Of a DNA stretch of 64,000 nucleotides, positions 1-9,827 are shown piece after piece; within the stretch, counting starts at the first letter, position 1, and each line of letters begins with the position of its first letter. The position numbers and the translations under genes were made by a program. The notes under the pieces are model-generated. The model had not been told where the DNA came from and made no database searches. It saw only the letters and a list, made by a program, of their open reading frames with translations. The stretch covers positions 62,001 to 126,000 of the forward strand of contig NZ_UAUI01000026.1 of NCBI RefSeq assembly GCF_900455735.1, in the 5' to 3' direction. The stretch comes from Rhodococcus wratislaviensis. Its GTDB lineage: Bacteria > Actinomycetota > Actinomycetes > Mycobacteriales > Mycobacteriaceae.

Positions 1-378
1 GGTTCGTCCGTACTCCCGACACCCATTCCCACCCCGACCGGGCTGGCCGCACTCGCGGCCGCGACGACCCAGACAGGCAAGCCCTATCTGTGGGGTGGGA
101 CGGGCCCGGACGCGTGGGACTGCTCGGGACTGGTGCAGTGGGCATTCCGGCAGGCGGGGGTGAATCTGCCACGCACCACGTGGGAGCAGGCCGAGGTCGG
201 CGCACCCATTCCGCTGTGGGCGCTGGCTCCCGGCGACATCGTGGTGCTCAACCCGGACGCGTCGCACATCGGCATCTACGCCGGCTTCGGTCAGGTCTTC
301 AATGCGTACGGGCGCGGCGTGCCCGTGGGTCTGGCGCCGCTGTCGCAGTTCCACATCTACAGCATCCGCCGGTTCTGA
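1..378 (+). CDS. NlpC/P60 peptidoglycan hydrolase, C-terminal part (5' truncated by window)
   Basis: The reading frame is open from base 1, so the start lies outside the window. The visible part is the C-terminal NlpC/P60 catalytic domain of a secreted D,L-endopeptidase that cuts peptide stems of peptidoglycan. It shows the fold's usual run: GKPYLWGGTGPDAWDCSG with the nucleophile Cys in DCSG (codon near base 118), then GDIVVLNPDASHIGIY with the catalytic His near base 262. The family and residues are seen directly; the cell-wall role is family knowledge. The gene ends convergently with the minus-strand membrane protein and overlaps its last 22 bases. The N-terminal half (signal peptide, coiled coil) cannot be seen, so an RipA-like subtype cannot be assigned. 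Confidence 0.9.
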   Translation, partial: GSSVLPTPIPTPTGLAALAAATTQTGKPYLWGGTGPDAWDCSGLVQWAFRQAGVNLPRTTWEQAEVGAPIPLWALAPGDIVVLNPDASHIGIYAGFGQVFNAYGRGVPVGLAPLSQFHIYSIRRF

Positions 379-689
379 CCCTCGGTCGTGGGCGTGCGTC
401 TGCGGACGTACGGCCACACCGCGACGAGGAACAGCACCACCACCGCACCGGGTCCGAGCAGGGACGCCCATGCCGGTCCGTCCGGCAGTGTCGCTGCCAG
501 ACCGGCCGCGGCACCGGTGACGACCGCGCCCAGCAGTAGCGTCGGGATTCCGGGTGCGAGACCGGTATACGCGACAAGTAGCAATCCCGTCGCCGCGACA
601 CCCGCGGCCGCCGCCGCGAGCGCGGACGCGTTGCCCAGGACGAGCGCGATCAGCGCCGCCTGCACCACGACCACCCCAATCCATCTCAT
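357..689 (-). CDS. small integral membrane protein, last gene of the MoxR/DUF58 operon
   Basis: This 110-residue protein is almost entirely hydrophobic, with about three transmembrane segments (roughly residues 3-22, 25-45 and 48-95, the last possibly two) and a short basic tail RRRTPTTEGQNRRM. No catalytic motif is visible and I recognise no named family. The ATG at 689 overlaps the stop of the DUF58 gene in an ATGA arrangement, so translation is probably coupled. It is the fifth and last gene of a minus-strand operon (4297 to 357). By position it may be a membrane partner of the MoxR/DUF58 system; that is inference only. Confidence 0.75.
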   Translation of the reverse strand: MRWIGVVVVQAALIALVLGNASALAAAAAGVAATGLLLVAYTGLAPGIPTLLLGAVVTGAAAGLAATLPDGPAWASLLGPGAVVVLFLVAVWPYVRRRTPTTEGQNRRML

Positions 690-1905
690 CGGAATGCCCC
701 CGACGGCCGGCGGGCACGATCGGCGAGAGCCAGCGCCAGGTCCAGCGCGGAATCGTCGTCCCACGCCACCACCGGGACCCCGAGAACGCCCATGTTCCGG
801 TACATGTTCCGCCGCTCGAGCCGCCACATCCTGCCGGTCATCGGATCGAGTTCGTACTCGAACGGCGGGCCTCGGAGCACGTCGACAGCCACCACGACGT
901 GACCGCGTCGCCTCAACTCCAGCAGCGACAGCGCGAAATTGGTGTCCAGCATGGTGGAGAACGCGAGGACCACTGCCCTCGGCGGCAACGCGACGCGCGG
1001 GACGAGTGTGCCTTCGGCGGCGCCGGCGTCGGAGTCGAGCACGGTGTCGAGGATTCGGTAGAACTGCCTGCGCCCGATGTCGGCGCCGAGCCATCGCAGC
1101 CGGAGCCCGTGGACGACGACCCCGGCCCGGTCGCCGCGCTGCAGGGCCGTCTGCACCACTTGCGTCGCCCCGCGCACGGTCCGGTGCAGGCTCTCCGACG
1201 CCGGGCCGGGCGCCTGCGGGGTGGTGTCGAGTACGGCGACGACGTCCGCGGCGCGGTCCATGATCCGTTCGGTGACGTGGAGCCGGCCGCGCCGGGCACT
1301 CACCGGCCAGTTGACGCTCCGCAGCGGGTCTCCCGGCGCGTGCGGGCGGATGTCCCCGAACTCGACGCCCGAACCGAATCGGCGGGTGCGGTGCGCGCCG
1401 ATTCGGTCCGGAAGTGTGGCGTGGGGCAACGGAGTCGGCATCGGCGGCGCCAACGGAAACACCCGCAGCTCCGTGACGGGAACCGGCAGCGACGCCGTGA
1501 GCAGGCCGCCGCCTGCACGTGCCGTGACCGTCAGTGCGGGTTCGTACCGACCCCACCGGTTCGCCGACACCACGTAGTCGCCGACGCCGACCTGCTCGAC
1601 CGTGTAGCCGTCGGACGGCACCGGTGCCGCTTCGAGTTCCGCCGCACCACCGCACGCCGTCACGTCCACCGAGAGGTGCACGGACTCGGATTCGAAACAC
1701 CGCAGCATGCGCGCCGACGCCTCGACCCGGACGCCGATGGCCGGACGGGGCAACCACATCACCGTGCCGAGCGCTCCCAGCATCGGGGCGGCGAACACGA
1801 TCAGTTCCCACCACCGCCCCACGACACCCGCCGTCAGCGCCACGGCGGCGCAGGTCGTCAGTGCGAGGGCTGCCGGCGACGCCCGCCACGTCAGCTGGTG
1901 CTCGG

Positions 1906-1909
<4 letters not shown>
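686..1909 (-). CDS. DUF58 domain protein (MoxR-associated, vWA-like)
   Basis: This 407-residue protein begins with two transmembrane helices (about residues 10-45) and continues as a cytoplasmic domain. Near residues 215-245 it has the DUF58 signature GSGVEFGDIRPHAPGDPLRSVNWPVSAR, matching the family's GxEFxxxRxYxxGDxxRxIxW pattern. DUF58 proteins are usually encoded next to MoxR AAA+ ATPases and are thought to be chaperone substrates or partners with a vWA-like fold. The start ATG at 1909 overlaps the MoxR stop (ATGA). Its own stop overlaps the next start in the same way. Family assignment is firm; the biochemical role is unknown. Confidence 0.92.
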
Positions 1910-2856
<947 letters not shown>

Positions 2857-2858
2857 CG

Positions 2859-3341
2859 TCACAGCTGCTCCAGCCGTTGCAGGATCCGGTCGAGGACATT
2901 CCGGCCCGGCCCGGGTGCGGCCCGGTCGGAGCGCTGCACGCACTCGGGATCGACCCACTGCCACAAGTCGCCGAAGAACACCTCACCCGCGGCTGCGGTG
3001 TCGGCGGGGTCCAGTCCCTGCCGCTGTCCGGTGGACTGCTGGAACTCGCGCGCCAGGAGCGGACGCAGATGGTGATCCCAGTCGCCGCGCGTACCGTCCG
3101 CCCAGCTGATCAGTGATTCCGTTCGTGCCATCCAGCGGGCCGTCGCCTCGGCCCGTTCGGCTTCCAGGCCCGGCGGCTGGTCGTCGACGTCCCCGGGTGC
3201 CATGCGTCGTCGAATCTCGAAGAGCACCAGCGCGGTCACCGCTCCCGCGTACAGCACGGCCGCACTGTACCGGCCGGCGGCCACCAGCGGGACCTCCACG
3301 GCCAGCACCGCCCCGACACCGGCTACCGCGACGGCGAGCAT
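2859..3341 (-). CDS. conserved membrane protein of the MoxR operon
   Basis: This 160-residue protein starts with two transmembrane segments (about residues 1-20 and 27-45). A soluble domain follows, rich in Trp and charged residues (SWADGTRGDWDHHLRPLLAREFQ). I know it only as the actinobacterial hypothetical protein usually found between DUF4129 and MoxR genes; no enzyme motif is visible. The ATG at 3341 overlaps the end of the DUF4129 gene by 19 bases, and the stop is followed two bases later by the MoxR start, so it belongs to the same transcript. A role in assembling a membrane complex with DUF4129 is inference. Confidence 0.8.
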   Translation of the reverse strand: MLAVAVAGVGAVLAVEVPLVAAGRYSAAVLYAGAVTALVLFEIRRRMAPGDVDDQPPGLEAERAEATARWMARTESLISWADGTRGDWDHHLRPLLAREFQQSTGQRQGLDPADTAAAGEVFFGDLWQWVDPECVQRSDRAAPGPGRNVLDRILQRLEQL

Positions 3342-4297
3342 GCGTCCCTCTCCAGGTCGTCGAGCACACGCCGGAGCAGATCCGCGGCCTCGTCGCGGTG
3401 CTGTTCGCCCATCGGATGCAGGCTGAACCGTGCCTCGGAGAACAGTCGCACCAGCGGCGCCGCCGCCTCGAAGCGCAGCGCTCCGAGTTGCACTGCACGA
3501 GCCAGCACTTCGGACGGGGTGTCCGACTCCCGCGGTTCGGCGCCCGGCGCCCCTTGCAGCGCATCCTCCATGGCGGCGTAGCTGGCGATGATGGCCTCAC
3601 GCGGCGGCAGACTCGGCGCGACGACCACGGCGAGACCTTCCTCCGCTGCCCGGGCCAGCGACTGCGAGGCAGCCGGACCGTCGGGGGAACTCGCCGCGGT
3701 CCAGGCGCCGACCCGCGACCGGAGGGGGCGCCGGGCCACGGCCCCGAGGATCAGCACGGTCACCAGTACCGGACCGACAATCGCTGCCGCGGTCCACAAT
3801 TCCGTCAGGTCCTCGCGGGTCTCGTCCACAATGCCGGGCGGCGGACGAGTCTCGGTGGGCACGGACTCGTCGGTTCGGTCAGCCCCGTCGTCGGCGGCCG
3901 GGCTCGCCGGCGACGGTTGACTGTCGAGTGGTTCGTCTCCACCGACGGACCCGAGGAGGAACGCCGCGGCCACGAGGAGCGAGGCGAACGCCGCCCAGCC
4001 GAGAATGTGCCGGCGCGAGACCGAGGACCCGGTGTTTCCGGTGGGCCCTGCCGGCGGCGGGTCGGGGGCGACCCGCGGCCGACCGCTGCGAAGGGCGGAC
4101 GCCAGCGCCGCCGCCGCGACGACGACGGCGATCGCCGAGAGGATGACCAGCGCGCGCGTCGCACCTCCGCCCGGCTCCGACGGTGTCGCGGGGGTGTCGG
4201 GCGCGGGGGCCACCCGGACCGCAAGGGTGACCGTCACGACGGCCGCCAGCAGGGCGACCGTGTGGACGACCCTGCTGCGCACGCGACGGTCCGGCAT
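3323..4297 (-). CDS. DUF4129 membrane protein, first gene of the MoxR operon
   Basis: This protein has 324 residues from the chosen ATG at 4297 (an upstream in-frame ATG at 4399 would add 34 residues). It has four transmembrane segments (about residues 8-28, 45-65, 95-115 and 165-190) and a C-terminal DUF4129 domain with [10 protein letters not shown] and the conserved [27 protein letters not shown] end. DUF4129 domains accompany transglutaminase-like and MoxR/DUF58 proteins; their function is not known. It is divergent from the TrpB2-type gene, with 115 bp between the starts that should carry both promoters. Confidence 0.85.
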   Translation of the reverse strand: MPDRRVRSRVVHTVALLAAVVTVTLAVRVAPAPDTPATPSEPGGGATRALVILSAIAVVVAAAALASALRSGRPRVAPDPPPAGPTGNTGSSVSRRHILGWAAFASLLVAAAFLLGSVGGDEPLDSQPSPASPAADDGADRTDESVPTETRPPPGIVDETREDLTELWTAAAIVGPVLVTVLILGAVARRPLRSRVGAWTAASSPDGPAASQSLARAAEEGLAVVVAPSLPPREAIIASYAAMEDALQGAPGAEPRESDTPSEVLARAVQLGALRFEAAAPLVRLFSEARFSLHPMGEQHRDEAADLLRRVLDDLERDACSPSR

Positions 4298-4412
4298 CCT
4301 CACTCCCGAGTTGCCTCTCCATCGTGACACGCGCGGACCGGGAAAATCACCCGTTCGCGGCGGCGGACAGCGCAGCATGTTCGGGACGTATCCATCCACG
4401 AAGGAGAGTTAC

Positions 4413-5729
4413 TTGACCACGTCCCCGGTAACCGGAGCCGACCTGGCTCGATCGCTGGAACCTCTGGGGGTTGCGGTTCCCTCGGCCGTACCCACGCACT
4501 GGTACAACCTTGCCGCCGATCTTCCGGAACCCGTTCCGCCGCACCTGCATCCCGGCACACGTGAGCCACTGGGACCGGAAGACCTGGCACCGCTGTTTCC
4601 CGCGAGCCTGATCGAACAGGAGGTCGCGACCGAGCGGTACATCGAGATCCCCGAGACGGTCCGCGAGATCTACGGCATGTGGCGACCGTCGCCGCTGGTG
4701 CGTGCGCGTCGGCTCGAGCGAGTGCTCGGCACACCCGTACGAATCTACTACAAGTACGAGGGTGTCAGCCCCGTCGGATCGCACAAGCCGAACACGGCTG
4801 TGGCACAGGCCTATTACAACGCGCTCGAGGGCACGACCAAGCTCACCACCGAGACCGGCGCGGGCCAGTGGGGCGCGTCGCTGTCGTTCGCCGGCGCCCT
4901 GCTCGGCCTCGAGGTGGAGGTCTGGCAGGTCCGCGCATCCTTCGACGCCAAGCCGTACCGCCGGCTCCAGATGGAGGCGTACGGCGGCATCTGCCATCCG
5001 TCTCCATCCGACCTCACCGAAGCCGGTCGGGCCATCCTGGCCGAGCATCCCGACACCACCGGTTCCCTGGGCATGGCGATCAGCGAGGCCGTCGAGGTGG
5101 CCGCCAACGATCCCGGTGCGCACTACTCACTGGGCAGCGTCCTCAACCACGTCATGCTCCACCAGACAGTGATCGGCCAGGAAGCGATGGCCCAGCTGGA
5201 GGAGGCGGGTGAGCCTGTCGCGCACACGGTGTTCGGTTGCGCCGGAGGCGGTTCCAACCTCGCGGGCCTGACGTTCCCGTTCCTCGGTCGCAATCTGCGC
5301 GAGGGCACCACCACCCGCCTCGTCGCGTGTGAGCCGGCGGCCTGCCCGTCGCTGACGCAGGGCGAGTACCGCTACGACTTCGGTGACGTCGCAGGCCTGA
5401 CGCCGCTGTTGAAGATGTACACCCTCGGCAACGACTTCGTTCCGCCCGCCATCCACGCGGGCGGTCTGCGGTACCACGGCATGTCGCCGATGGTCTCGCA
5501 CGCCGTCGCTCTCGGACTGATGGACGCGACCGCGATCGAACAGGACGACGCACTCGCCGCGGGCCTGCTCTTCGCCCGCGCCGAGGGCATCATCCCCGCG
5601 CCGGAATCCACGCACGCCGTGGCCGCGGCCATAGAGCATGCCCGCACGGTCACCGAACCGGAGGTCGTGGTCATCGGACTGTCCGGCAACGGCCAGCTGG
5701 ACCTCCCCGCGTACAGCCGGCACGTCTGA
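4413..5729 (+). CDS. TrpB2-type tryptophan synthase beta-like PLP enzyme
   Basis: This 438-residue PLP-dependent enzyme is of the TrpB2 class. The PLP lysine is in [15 protein letters not shown] (about residue 123), with ETGAGQWG after it and the phosphate-binding loop [11 protein letters not shown] near residue 275. TrpB2 proteins join indole and serine to tryptophan without a normal TrpA partner; no trpA, trpC or other trp gene is nearby, so the true substrate may differ. I chose the TTG at 4413 because AAGGAG (4401-4406) stands six bases before it. An in-frame ATG at 4377 has no such site. A strong stem-loop follows the stop. Confidence 0.88.
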   Translation: MTTSPVTGADLARSLEPLGVAVPSAVPTHWYNLAADLPEPVPPHLHPGTREPLGPEDLAPLFPASLIEQEVATERYIEIPETVREIYGMWRPSPLVRARRLERVLGTPVRIYYKYEGVSPVGSHKPNTAVAQAYYNALEGTTKLTTETGAGQWGASLSFAGALLGLEVEVWQVRASFDAKPYRRLQMEAYGGICHPSPSDLTEAGRAILAEHPDTTGSLGMAISEAVEVAANDPGAHYSLGSVLNHVMLHQTVIGQEAMAQLEEAGEPVAHTVFGCAGGGSNLAGLTFPFLGRNLREGTTTRLVACEPAACPSLTQGEYRYDFGDVAGLTPLLKMYTLGNDFVPPAIHAGGLRYHGMSPMVSHAVALGLMDATAIEQDDALAAGLLFARAEGIIPAPESTHAVAAAIEHARTVTEPEVVVIGLSGNGQLDLPAYSRHV

Positions 5730-5736
5730 TCGATTC

Positions 5737-5770
5737 ACCGGGGCAGACCCACGTACGGGTCTGCCTCGGT
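5737..5770. terminator. bidirectional stem-loop between convergent genes
   Basis: The arms ACCGGGGCAGACCC (5737-5750) and GGGTCTGCCTCGGT (5757-5770) pair over 14 positions with one G-T pair, around a 6-base loop. It sits between the stop of the TrpB2-type gene (5729) and the stop of the convergent ZapE gene (5773). There is no clear T run, as is usual in high-GC actinobacteria, so it is a terminator by structure and position. Confidence 0.7.
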
Positions 5771-5772
5771 GG

Positions 5773-6708
5773 TCACCGGATCAGTGTGGACAGTCTGCTC
5801 ACCACGCGGTCGAAGTCGAGCGTGCCGTCGAGTCCGGCGACCACGTCGTCCCACGACGCCTCGGCGACCAGGGTCAGCGCGGTACCCCGGTCGTACAGCA
5901 CGTCGACGACGTTCGCGAACCGTCGGACGGTCTCCGCGCCGGCCTCCCGCAGTCGGGGCACGCCGGTAATCGCCCAGCATCCGAACTGCTCCGACAGGTC
6001 GAGGTAGTCGGCGGGTGCCGTCGGGGTGCCGCACAGCACCGCGAACTCGAACCAGACCGTGCGGTCCCGCACGGCGGAGGCCGTCACCGTGCGCGTCCCG
6101 ACGGTCAGCGCCACGCGCTCGGACAGGGCCGGGGGCTCGCTTTCGGAAGCCCGGACGAAACGGCTCGAAGCGAACCCGGTGTCCGCGGCGGCCAAGGTGC
6201 GGTAGTCGACGGGACCGGCCACCCGCACGACGGTCAGATTCTGTTCCAGCACGGCGATCGACGGCGCGAACAGGTGATGGAACAGCGGATTCGGCAACAA
6301 CCCGTCCGGTGGATAGTTCGATGTCGCCACCAAGGTGATCCCGCGGGTGAACAGGGCCTTCAGCAGTCGCGCGACCAGCATCGCGTCCCCGACGTCGTGC
6401 AGGTGGAACTCGTCGAAACACAGCAGCCGGACATCCCCGAGGGCCGTATCGATCGCGAGGTCGATGGACCCCAGCGTGTGCGCGTCGGCGTGGAGCCGGC
6501 GGAAGAACGAGTGGAAGTGTACGCGCCGCTTCGGGACCTCCGCCGACCTGTGGAAGCGGTCCATGAGCCACGTCTTGCCGCGTCCGACGGGTCCCCACAG
6601 GTACACGCCGCGAACTCCGGGCCTCCCCTGCTCCAGGCCCGCGGCGGTCTCGTCCAGGACGGCCGCGGCCGCGCGCTGCGCGTCGTCCAACAGAACCTCT
6701 ACATCCAC
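5773..6708 (-). CDS. zapE: AFG1/ZapE-like P-loop ATPase
   Basis: This 311-residue ATPase has a Walker A GVYLWGPVGRGKTWLMD (about residues 29-45) and Walker B LLCFDEFHLHDVGDAM, followed by the family's ATSNYPPDGLLPN and FGCWAITGVPRLRE-like C-terminal segments. ZapE/AFG1 proteins are cytoplasmic ATPases linked to Z-ring constriction in Escherichia coli and to turnover of mitochondrial complexes in yeast. No ATG fits: the chosen start is GTG at 6708 (VDVEVLLDDAQ), just before conserved sequence. It is slightly shorter than typical ZapE. It is divergent from the TetR gene, with a 60-base shared regulatory gap. Confidence 0.88.
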   Translation of the reverse strand: MDVEVLLDDAQRAAAAVLDETAAGLEQGRPGVRGVYLWGPVGRGKTWLMDRFHRSAEVPKRRVHFHSFFRRLHADAHTLGSIDLAIDTALGDVRLLCFDEFHLHDVGDAMLVARLLKALFTRGITLVATSNYPPDGLLPNPLFHHLFAPSIAVLEQNLTVVRVAGPVDYRTLAAADTGFASSRFVRASESEPPALSERVALTVGTRTVTASAVRDRTVWFEFAVLCGTPTAPADYLDLSEQFGCWAITGVPRLREAGAETVRRFANVVDVLYDRGTALTLVAEASWDDVVAGLDGTLDFDRVVSRLSTLIR

Positions 6709-6718
6709 AGAGGAAACA

Positions 6719-6730
6719 CTACGAATGTAG
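6719..6730. promoter_or_regulatory. candidate TetR operator in divergent gap
   Basis: The palindrome CTACGAATGTAG (4-bp arms around GAAT) lies in the 60-base gap between the divergent zapE-like and TetR genes, and CTACAT at 6699-6704 forms a second inverted pairing with ATGTAG. Position suits autoregulation by the TetR protein, but the arms are short and the evidence is weak. Confidence 0.3.
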
Positions 6731-6768
6731 AGTCTCGTGCGACAAGCCGATGTGAGGAGGAAGACACC

Positions 6769-7347
6769 GTGCCCGAGCGGCGTGAGCAGATAGCAGACGC
6801 GGCGATCACGATCGTCGCGCGCGAGGGCATGCGCGCGCTGACACATCGAGCCGTCGACCGCGCACTGGATCTCCCGGGCGGGTCCACGTCCTACTACTTC
6901 CGCACCCGGCGTGCACTGATCGAATCCGCCGTCCGCCGGCTCGCCGAACGGTCGCGGCAGGAGTTCGAGACCACGGCGGCCCCGTCGCTCGACCTCGCAT
7001 CCCTCGCCGAGGGGGTGGCCCGGTCCCTGGACCGGCTGCTGCACACCCGCCACGACGACCTCGTCGCGCGGCACGCGCTGACCGTCGAACTGTCCGGTGA
7101 CGCCGACCTGCACCCTCTCCTCGCGACGTGCCTGTTCTCCCGTGCCCGCGCCGCCGAACTGTTCGACGCCCTCGGCGTCGCCGAACCCGAGAACGCGGGC
7201 GCGGACTTCGTCAGCGTCGTCGAAGGCCTGGTCTTCGACCGTTTCGTGGGCGCCCGCTCACTCGACGGCATCGAGCCCGGCACCGAACGCAGCGTGCGGC
7301 AACTGGCCCGCGCCGTCGAGTCGTATCTGCGCGGTGTGACGGCCTGA
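6769..7347 (+). CDS. TetR/AcrR-family transcriptional regulator
   Basis: This 192-residue regulator has an N-terminal TetR HTH (about residues 8-50: RREQIADAAITIVAREGMRALTHRAVDRALDLPGGSTSYYFRTRRALI). Its ligand-binding C-terminal half is divergent. The start is GTG at 6769, with the purine-rich GAGGAGG (6754-6760) upstream. It is divergent from the ZapE-like gene and 61 bases upstream of the DUF6986 gene. It may control either neighbour, but nothing in the sequence names the ligand. Confidence 0.9.
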   Translation: MPERREQIADAAITIVAREGMRALTHRAVDRALDLPGGSTSYYFRTRRALIESAVRRLAERSRQEFETTAAPSLDLASLAEGVARSLDRLLHTRHDDLVARHALTVELSGDADLHPLLATCLFSRARAAELFDALGVAEPENAGADFVSVVEGLVFDRFVGARSLDGIEPGTERSVRQLARAVESYLRGVTA

Positions 7348-7408
7348 ACGAATGTCACCCGGCGCGGTGTGGACGACGGGAATCCCGCGTTTCTGCCAAG
7401 ATCGTGGC

Positions 7409-8656
7409 GTGAACCCCCAGTACCTCAGCCGTCTCCCCGACAGCGGTTTCGACCGCGTCGACGCACTCCTCGACCCCGTCGACACCGACCTCGCGGACGC
7501 CTTTCCGGGTGATCGACAGCAACCGCAGCCCATCCACACCGTCTACGTGAGTGCGGCGGACGCCGGACCGGACACCCCGAGGGTGTGGGGTGAGCAGGCT
7601 GTCGAACTGCTGGACAGGCACACGAACGCGCTGTCCGAAATCGGAACGACCGGTGCGCTTCCCGATGTCCGCGCGATGCTCGAACACCGTCCGATCATGG
7701 ATCTGCGGATCGATTTCGAGGACGGCTACGGCTGGCGGAGCGACGACGTCGAGGACGCGGCCGCACTGGAGGCGGGACGCACGCTGCGACTGCTCTCGTC
7801 CGACCCGTCCGGCCCGCGGTCGCTGGGCATCCGGGCGAAGGGCCTGGCCCCGCACGAGCGCCGCCGCGGGATCCGGACCCTCGAACTCGTCCTCGAAGGC
7901 GCGGGTGGGGTTCCCGACGGCTTCGTGTTCACGGTGCCGAAACTGCGTGCGGCCCAGCAGGTCACCGCCGTCGTCGCGTTGTGCGAGGAACTCGAGCGTG
8001 CGTACGGGCTCCCCGACAGGTCGCTGCTCTTCGAGTTGCAGATCGAGAGCCCGCAGGCCGTGCTCGGACCGGACGGCACCGTGACCGTCGCGAAGGCCAT
8101 CCACCTCGCGGACGGGCGCTGCACCGGACTGCACTACGGCACTTACGACTACAGCGCGGCCTGCGGAATCGCGTCCCGGTTCCAGTCGCTCGAGCATCCG
8201 GTGGCCGATCACGCCAAGTCCGTGATGCTGGTGGCGGCGGCCCAGACCGGGGTGTGGGTATGCGACGGATCCACCCAGGTCGTCCCGCAGGGCAGCGACG
8301 AGGAAGTCCACGCCGCGCTCGCCCGGCACCACCGACTCGTCACCCGTTCGCTCGAACGCGGGTACTACCAGGGATGGGACATGCATCCCGGGCACTTGAT
8401 CACCCGCTGGCTCGCGACGTTCGACTTCTACCGCGGTGCGCTGCCCGCCGCGGCCACCCGTGTCCAGGCCTACCTCGACCGCCAGGGCGGCGGGGTGATG
8501 GACGAACCGGCGACCGCGCAGGCGCTCGCGACGGTGATCCTGCGGGGGCTGGCGTGCGGCGCGTTCGACGAGGACGCGGTCCGCACGCAGGCCCCCGGAT
8601 GCACGGTGGACACCTTGCGTGACCTCCTCACCCGGGCGGTGGTCCCGGGCAGCTGA
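7409..8656 (+). CDS. DUF6986 aldolase/citrate-lyase-like protein
   Basis: This 415-residue protein belongs to the family I know as DUF6986, a PEP/pyruvate-type TIM-barrel related to HpcH/citrate lyase and malate synthase. Supporting segments are MDLRIDFEDGYGWRSDDVED (acidic metal-binding style loop), FELQIESPQAV (barrel Glu motif) and LHYGTYDYSAACGI. Its place at the head of the purine/allantoin island suggests it uses glyoxylate or a related 2-oxoacid released by ureide breakdown; that is inference. GTG at 7409 is used; a -10-like CAAGAT ends six bases upstream, so the transcript may be leaderless. No shorter start keeps the conserved N-terminus. Confidence 0.75.
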   Translation: MNPQYLSRLPDSGFDRVDALLDPVDTDLADAFPGDRQQPQPIHTVYVSAADAGPDTPRVWGEQAVELLDRHTNALSEIGTTGALPDVRAMLEHRPIMDLRIDFEDGYGWRSDDVEDAAALEAGRTLRLLSSDPSGPRSLGIRAKGLAPHERRRGIRTLELVLEGAGGVPDGFVFTVPKLRAAQQVTAVVALCEELERAYGLPDRSLLFELQIESPQAVLGPDGTVTVAKAIHLADGRCTGLHYGTYDYSAACGIASRFQSLEHPVADHAKSVMLVAAAQTGVWVCDGSTQVVPQGSDEEVHAALARHHRLVTRSLERGYYQGWDMHPGHLITRWLATFDFYRGALPAAATRVQAYLDRQGGGVMDEPATAQALATVILRGLACGAFDEDAVRTQAPGCTVDTLRDLLTRAVVPGS

Positions 8657-8704
8657 GCACCTCGGCGCGCACGAGGGCCGCCCGCACCACCCACTCCGAC
8701 GCCC

Positions 8705-8733
8705 TACACTTGCCCCCACGCCCGATCAGGAGG
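8705..8733 (+). promoter_or_regulatory. candidate promoter and ribosome binding site for the puuE leader ORF
   Basis: TACACT at 8705-8710 is a plausible -10 hexamer, and a strong AGGAGG (8728-8733) lies 11 bases before the GTG of a small ORF at 8745. No convincing -35 is visible. The strong ribosome binding site in front of the small ORF, rather than in front of puuE itself, is the main observation. Confidence 0.4.
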
Positions 8734-8744
8734 TAGCCGCACCC

Positions 8745-8888
8745 GTGACCCCGAACACCTTGACCGCGCCCAGCTTCCACAGTCCGCCCCCCGGCGAGGC
8801 GAGCGTCCGCGAACGGGACGGCGGCACGGCGCGGTTGCGCCTGTGGGGTTCCCTGACCGCGGCCGGTCGGGCAGGCTTGGAATCATGA
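8745..8888 (+). CDS. putative 47-residue leader peptide coupled to puuE
   Basis: This small ORF starts at GTG 8745 after AGGAGG (8728-8733) and encodes 47 residues (VTPNTLTAPSFHSPPPGEAS...). Its TGA overlaps the puuE ATG as ATGA, the usual arrangement for translational coupling. It has no homology I recognise, no signal peptide and no membrane segment. It could be a real small protein, or a leader whose translation delivers ribosomes to puuE, which has no good site of its own. Codon third positions are GC-rich like its neighbours, but the ORF is too short for this to count for much. Confidence 0.4.
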   Translation: MTPNTLTAPSFHSPPPGEASVRERDGGTARLRLWGSLTAAGRAGLES

Positions 8889-9817
8889 CCCACGCTTTCG
8901 ACTCCAGCTACCCCCGTGACCTGGTCGGATACGGGCAGCACCCGCCCGATCCGCAGTGGCCGGGCGGCGCGAAGATCGCCGTTCAGTTCGTCCTCAACTA
9001 CGAGGAGGGCGCCGAGAACAACGTGCTCCACGGCGACGAGGCATCGGAGACGTTCCTGTCCGAGATGGTCGGGGCCCAGCCGTTCCCGAACCGGCACATG
9101 AGCATGGAATCGATCTACGAATACGGATCCCGCGCCGGATTGTGGCGCGTGCTCCGGGCATTCGAGCGACGCGGGCTGCCGCTCACGATCTTCGCGGTGG
9201 CCAAGGCGATGCAGCGGAACCCCGAGGCCGTCAGCGCCTTTCGCGAACTCGGGCACGAGATCGCCTGCCACGGCCTGTGGTGGAAGTCGTACCAGCTCTC
9301 CGACGAGGACGCCGAGCGCAAGGACCTGGCCGAGGCGGTGGAGATCCTGCGCGACCTCACCGGTGAGGCACCGCTGGGCTGGTACACCGGCCGCGATTCC
9401 CCGCTCACCCGGCAGCTGGTCGTCGAGCACGGCGGTTTCGAGTACGACTCCGATTCGTACGCCGACGACCTGCCCTACTGGGTGAAGGTCGATGCCCCCG
9501 GGAAGGGTCTCGTCGACCATCTGGTGGTGCCGTACACCCTCGACACCAACGACATGCGGTTCGCGTCGCCCGGCGGTTTCCCGAGCGGCGAGCAGTTCTT
9601 CGCGCACCTGCGGGACGCGTTCGACGTCCTGTACGCGGAGGGAACGGCCGGGGCGCCGAAGATGCTGTCCGTGGGTCTGCACTGCCGCATCGTCGGCAGA
9701 CCCGCCCGCACCGCGGCGCTGGAGCGTTTCCTCGATCACGTGCAGTCCCACGACGACGTCTGGGTTGCCCGGCGCATCGAGATCGCCCGCCACTGGCGCG
9801 ACGTCCACCCCGCCTGA
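8885..9817 (+). CDS. puuE: PuuE-type allantoinase (polysaccharide deacetylase fold)
   Basis: This 310-residue protein opens the hydantoin ring of allantoin to give allantoate. It is of the metal-independent polysaccharide-deacetylase-fold type, not the amidohydrolase type. Diagnostic segments are FVLNYEEGAENNVLHGDE, GHEIACHGLWW, GWYTGRDSPLTRQLVVEHGG and the GFEYDSDSYADDLPYW that marks PuuE allantoinases. Length matches the family (about 310). The ATG at 8885 overlaps the stop of a small upstream ORF. The GntR gene follows after 10 bases, so they are probably one transcript. No allantoicase or allantoate amidohydrolase is present in the window, so the later steps are encoded elsewhere. Confidence 0.92.
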   Translation: MTHAFDSSYPRDLVGYGQHPPDPQWPGGAKIAVQFVLNYEEGAENNVLHGDEASETFLSEMVGAQPFPNRHMSMESIYEYGSRAGLWRVLRAFERRGLPLTIFAVAKAMQRNPEAVSAFRELGHEIACHGLWWKSYQLSDEDAERKDLAEAVEILRDLTGEAPLGWYTGRDSPLTRQLVVEHGGFEYDSDSYADDLPYWVKVDAPGKGLVDHLVVPYTLDTNDMRFASPGGFPSGEQFFAHLRDAFDVLYAEGTAGAPKMLSVGLHCRIVGRPARTAALERFLDHVQSHDDVWVARRIEIARHWRDVHPA

Positions 9818-9827
9818 GGACGGTCCG

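Noticed and set aside
5638-6768. Long N-terminal extension of the TetR frame
   Set aside because: It runs through the ZapE-like gene in antisense. The TetR HTH begins right after the GTG at 6769 with a ribosome site.
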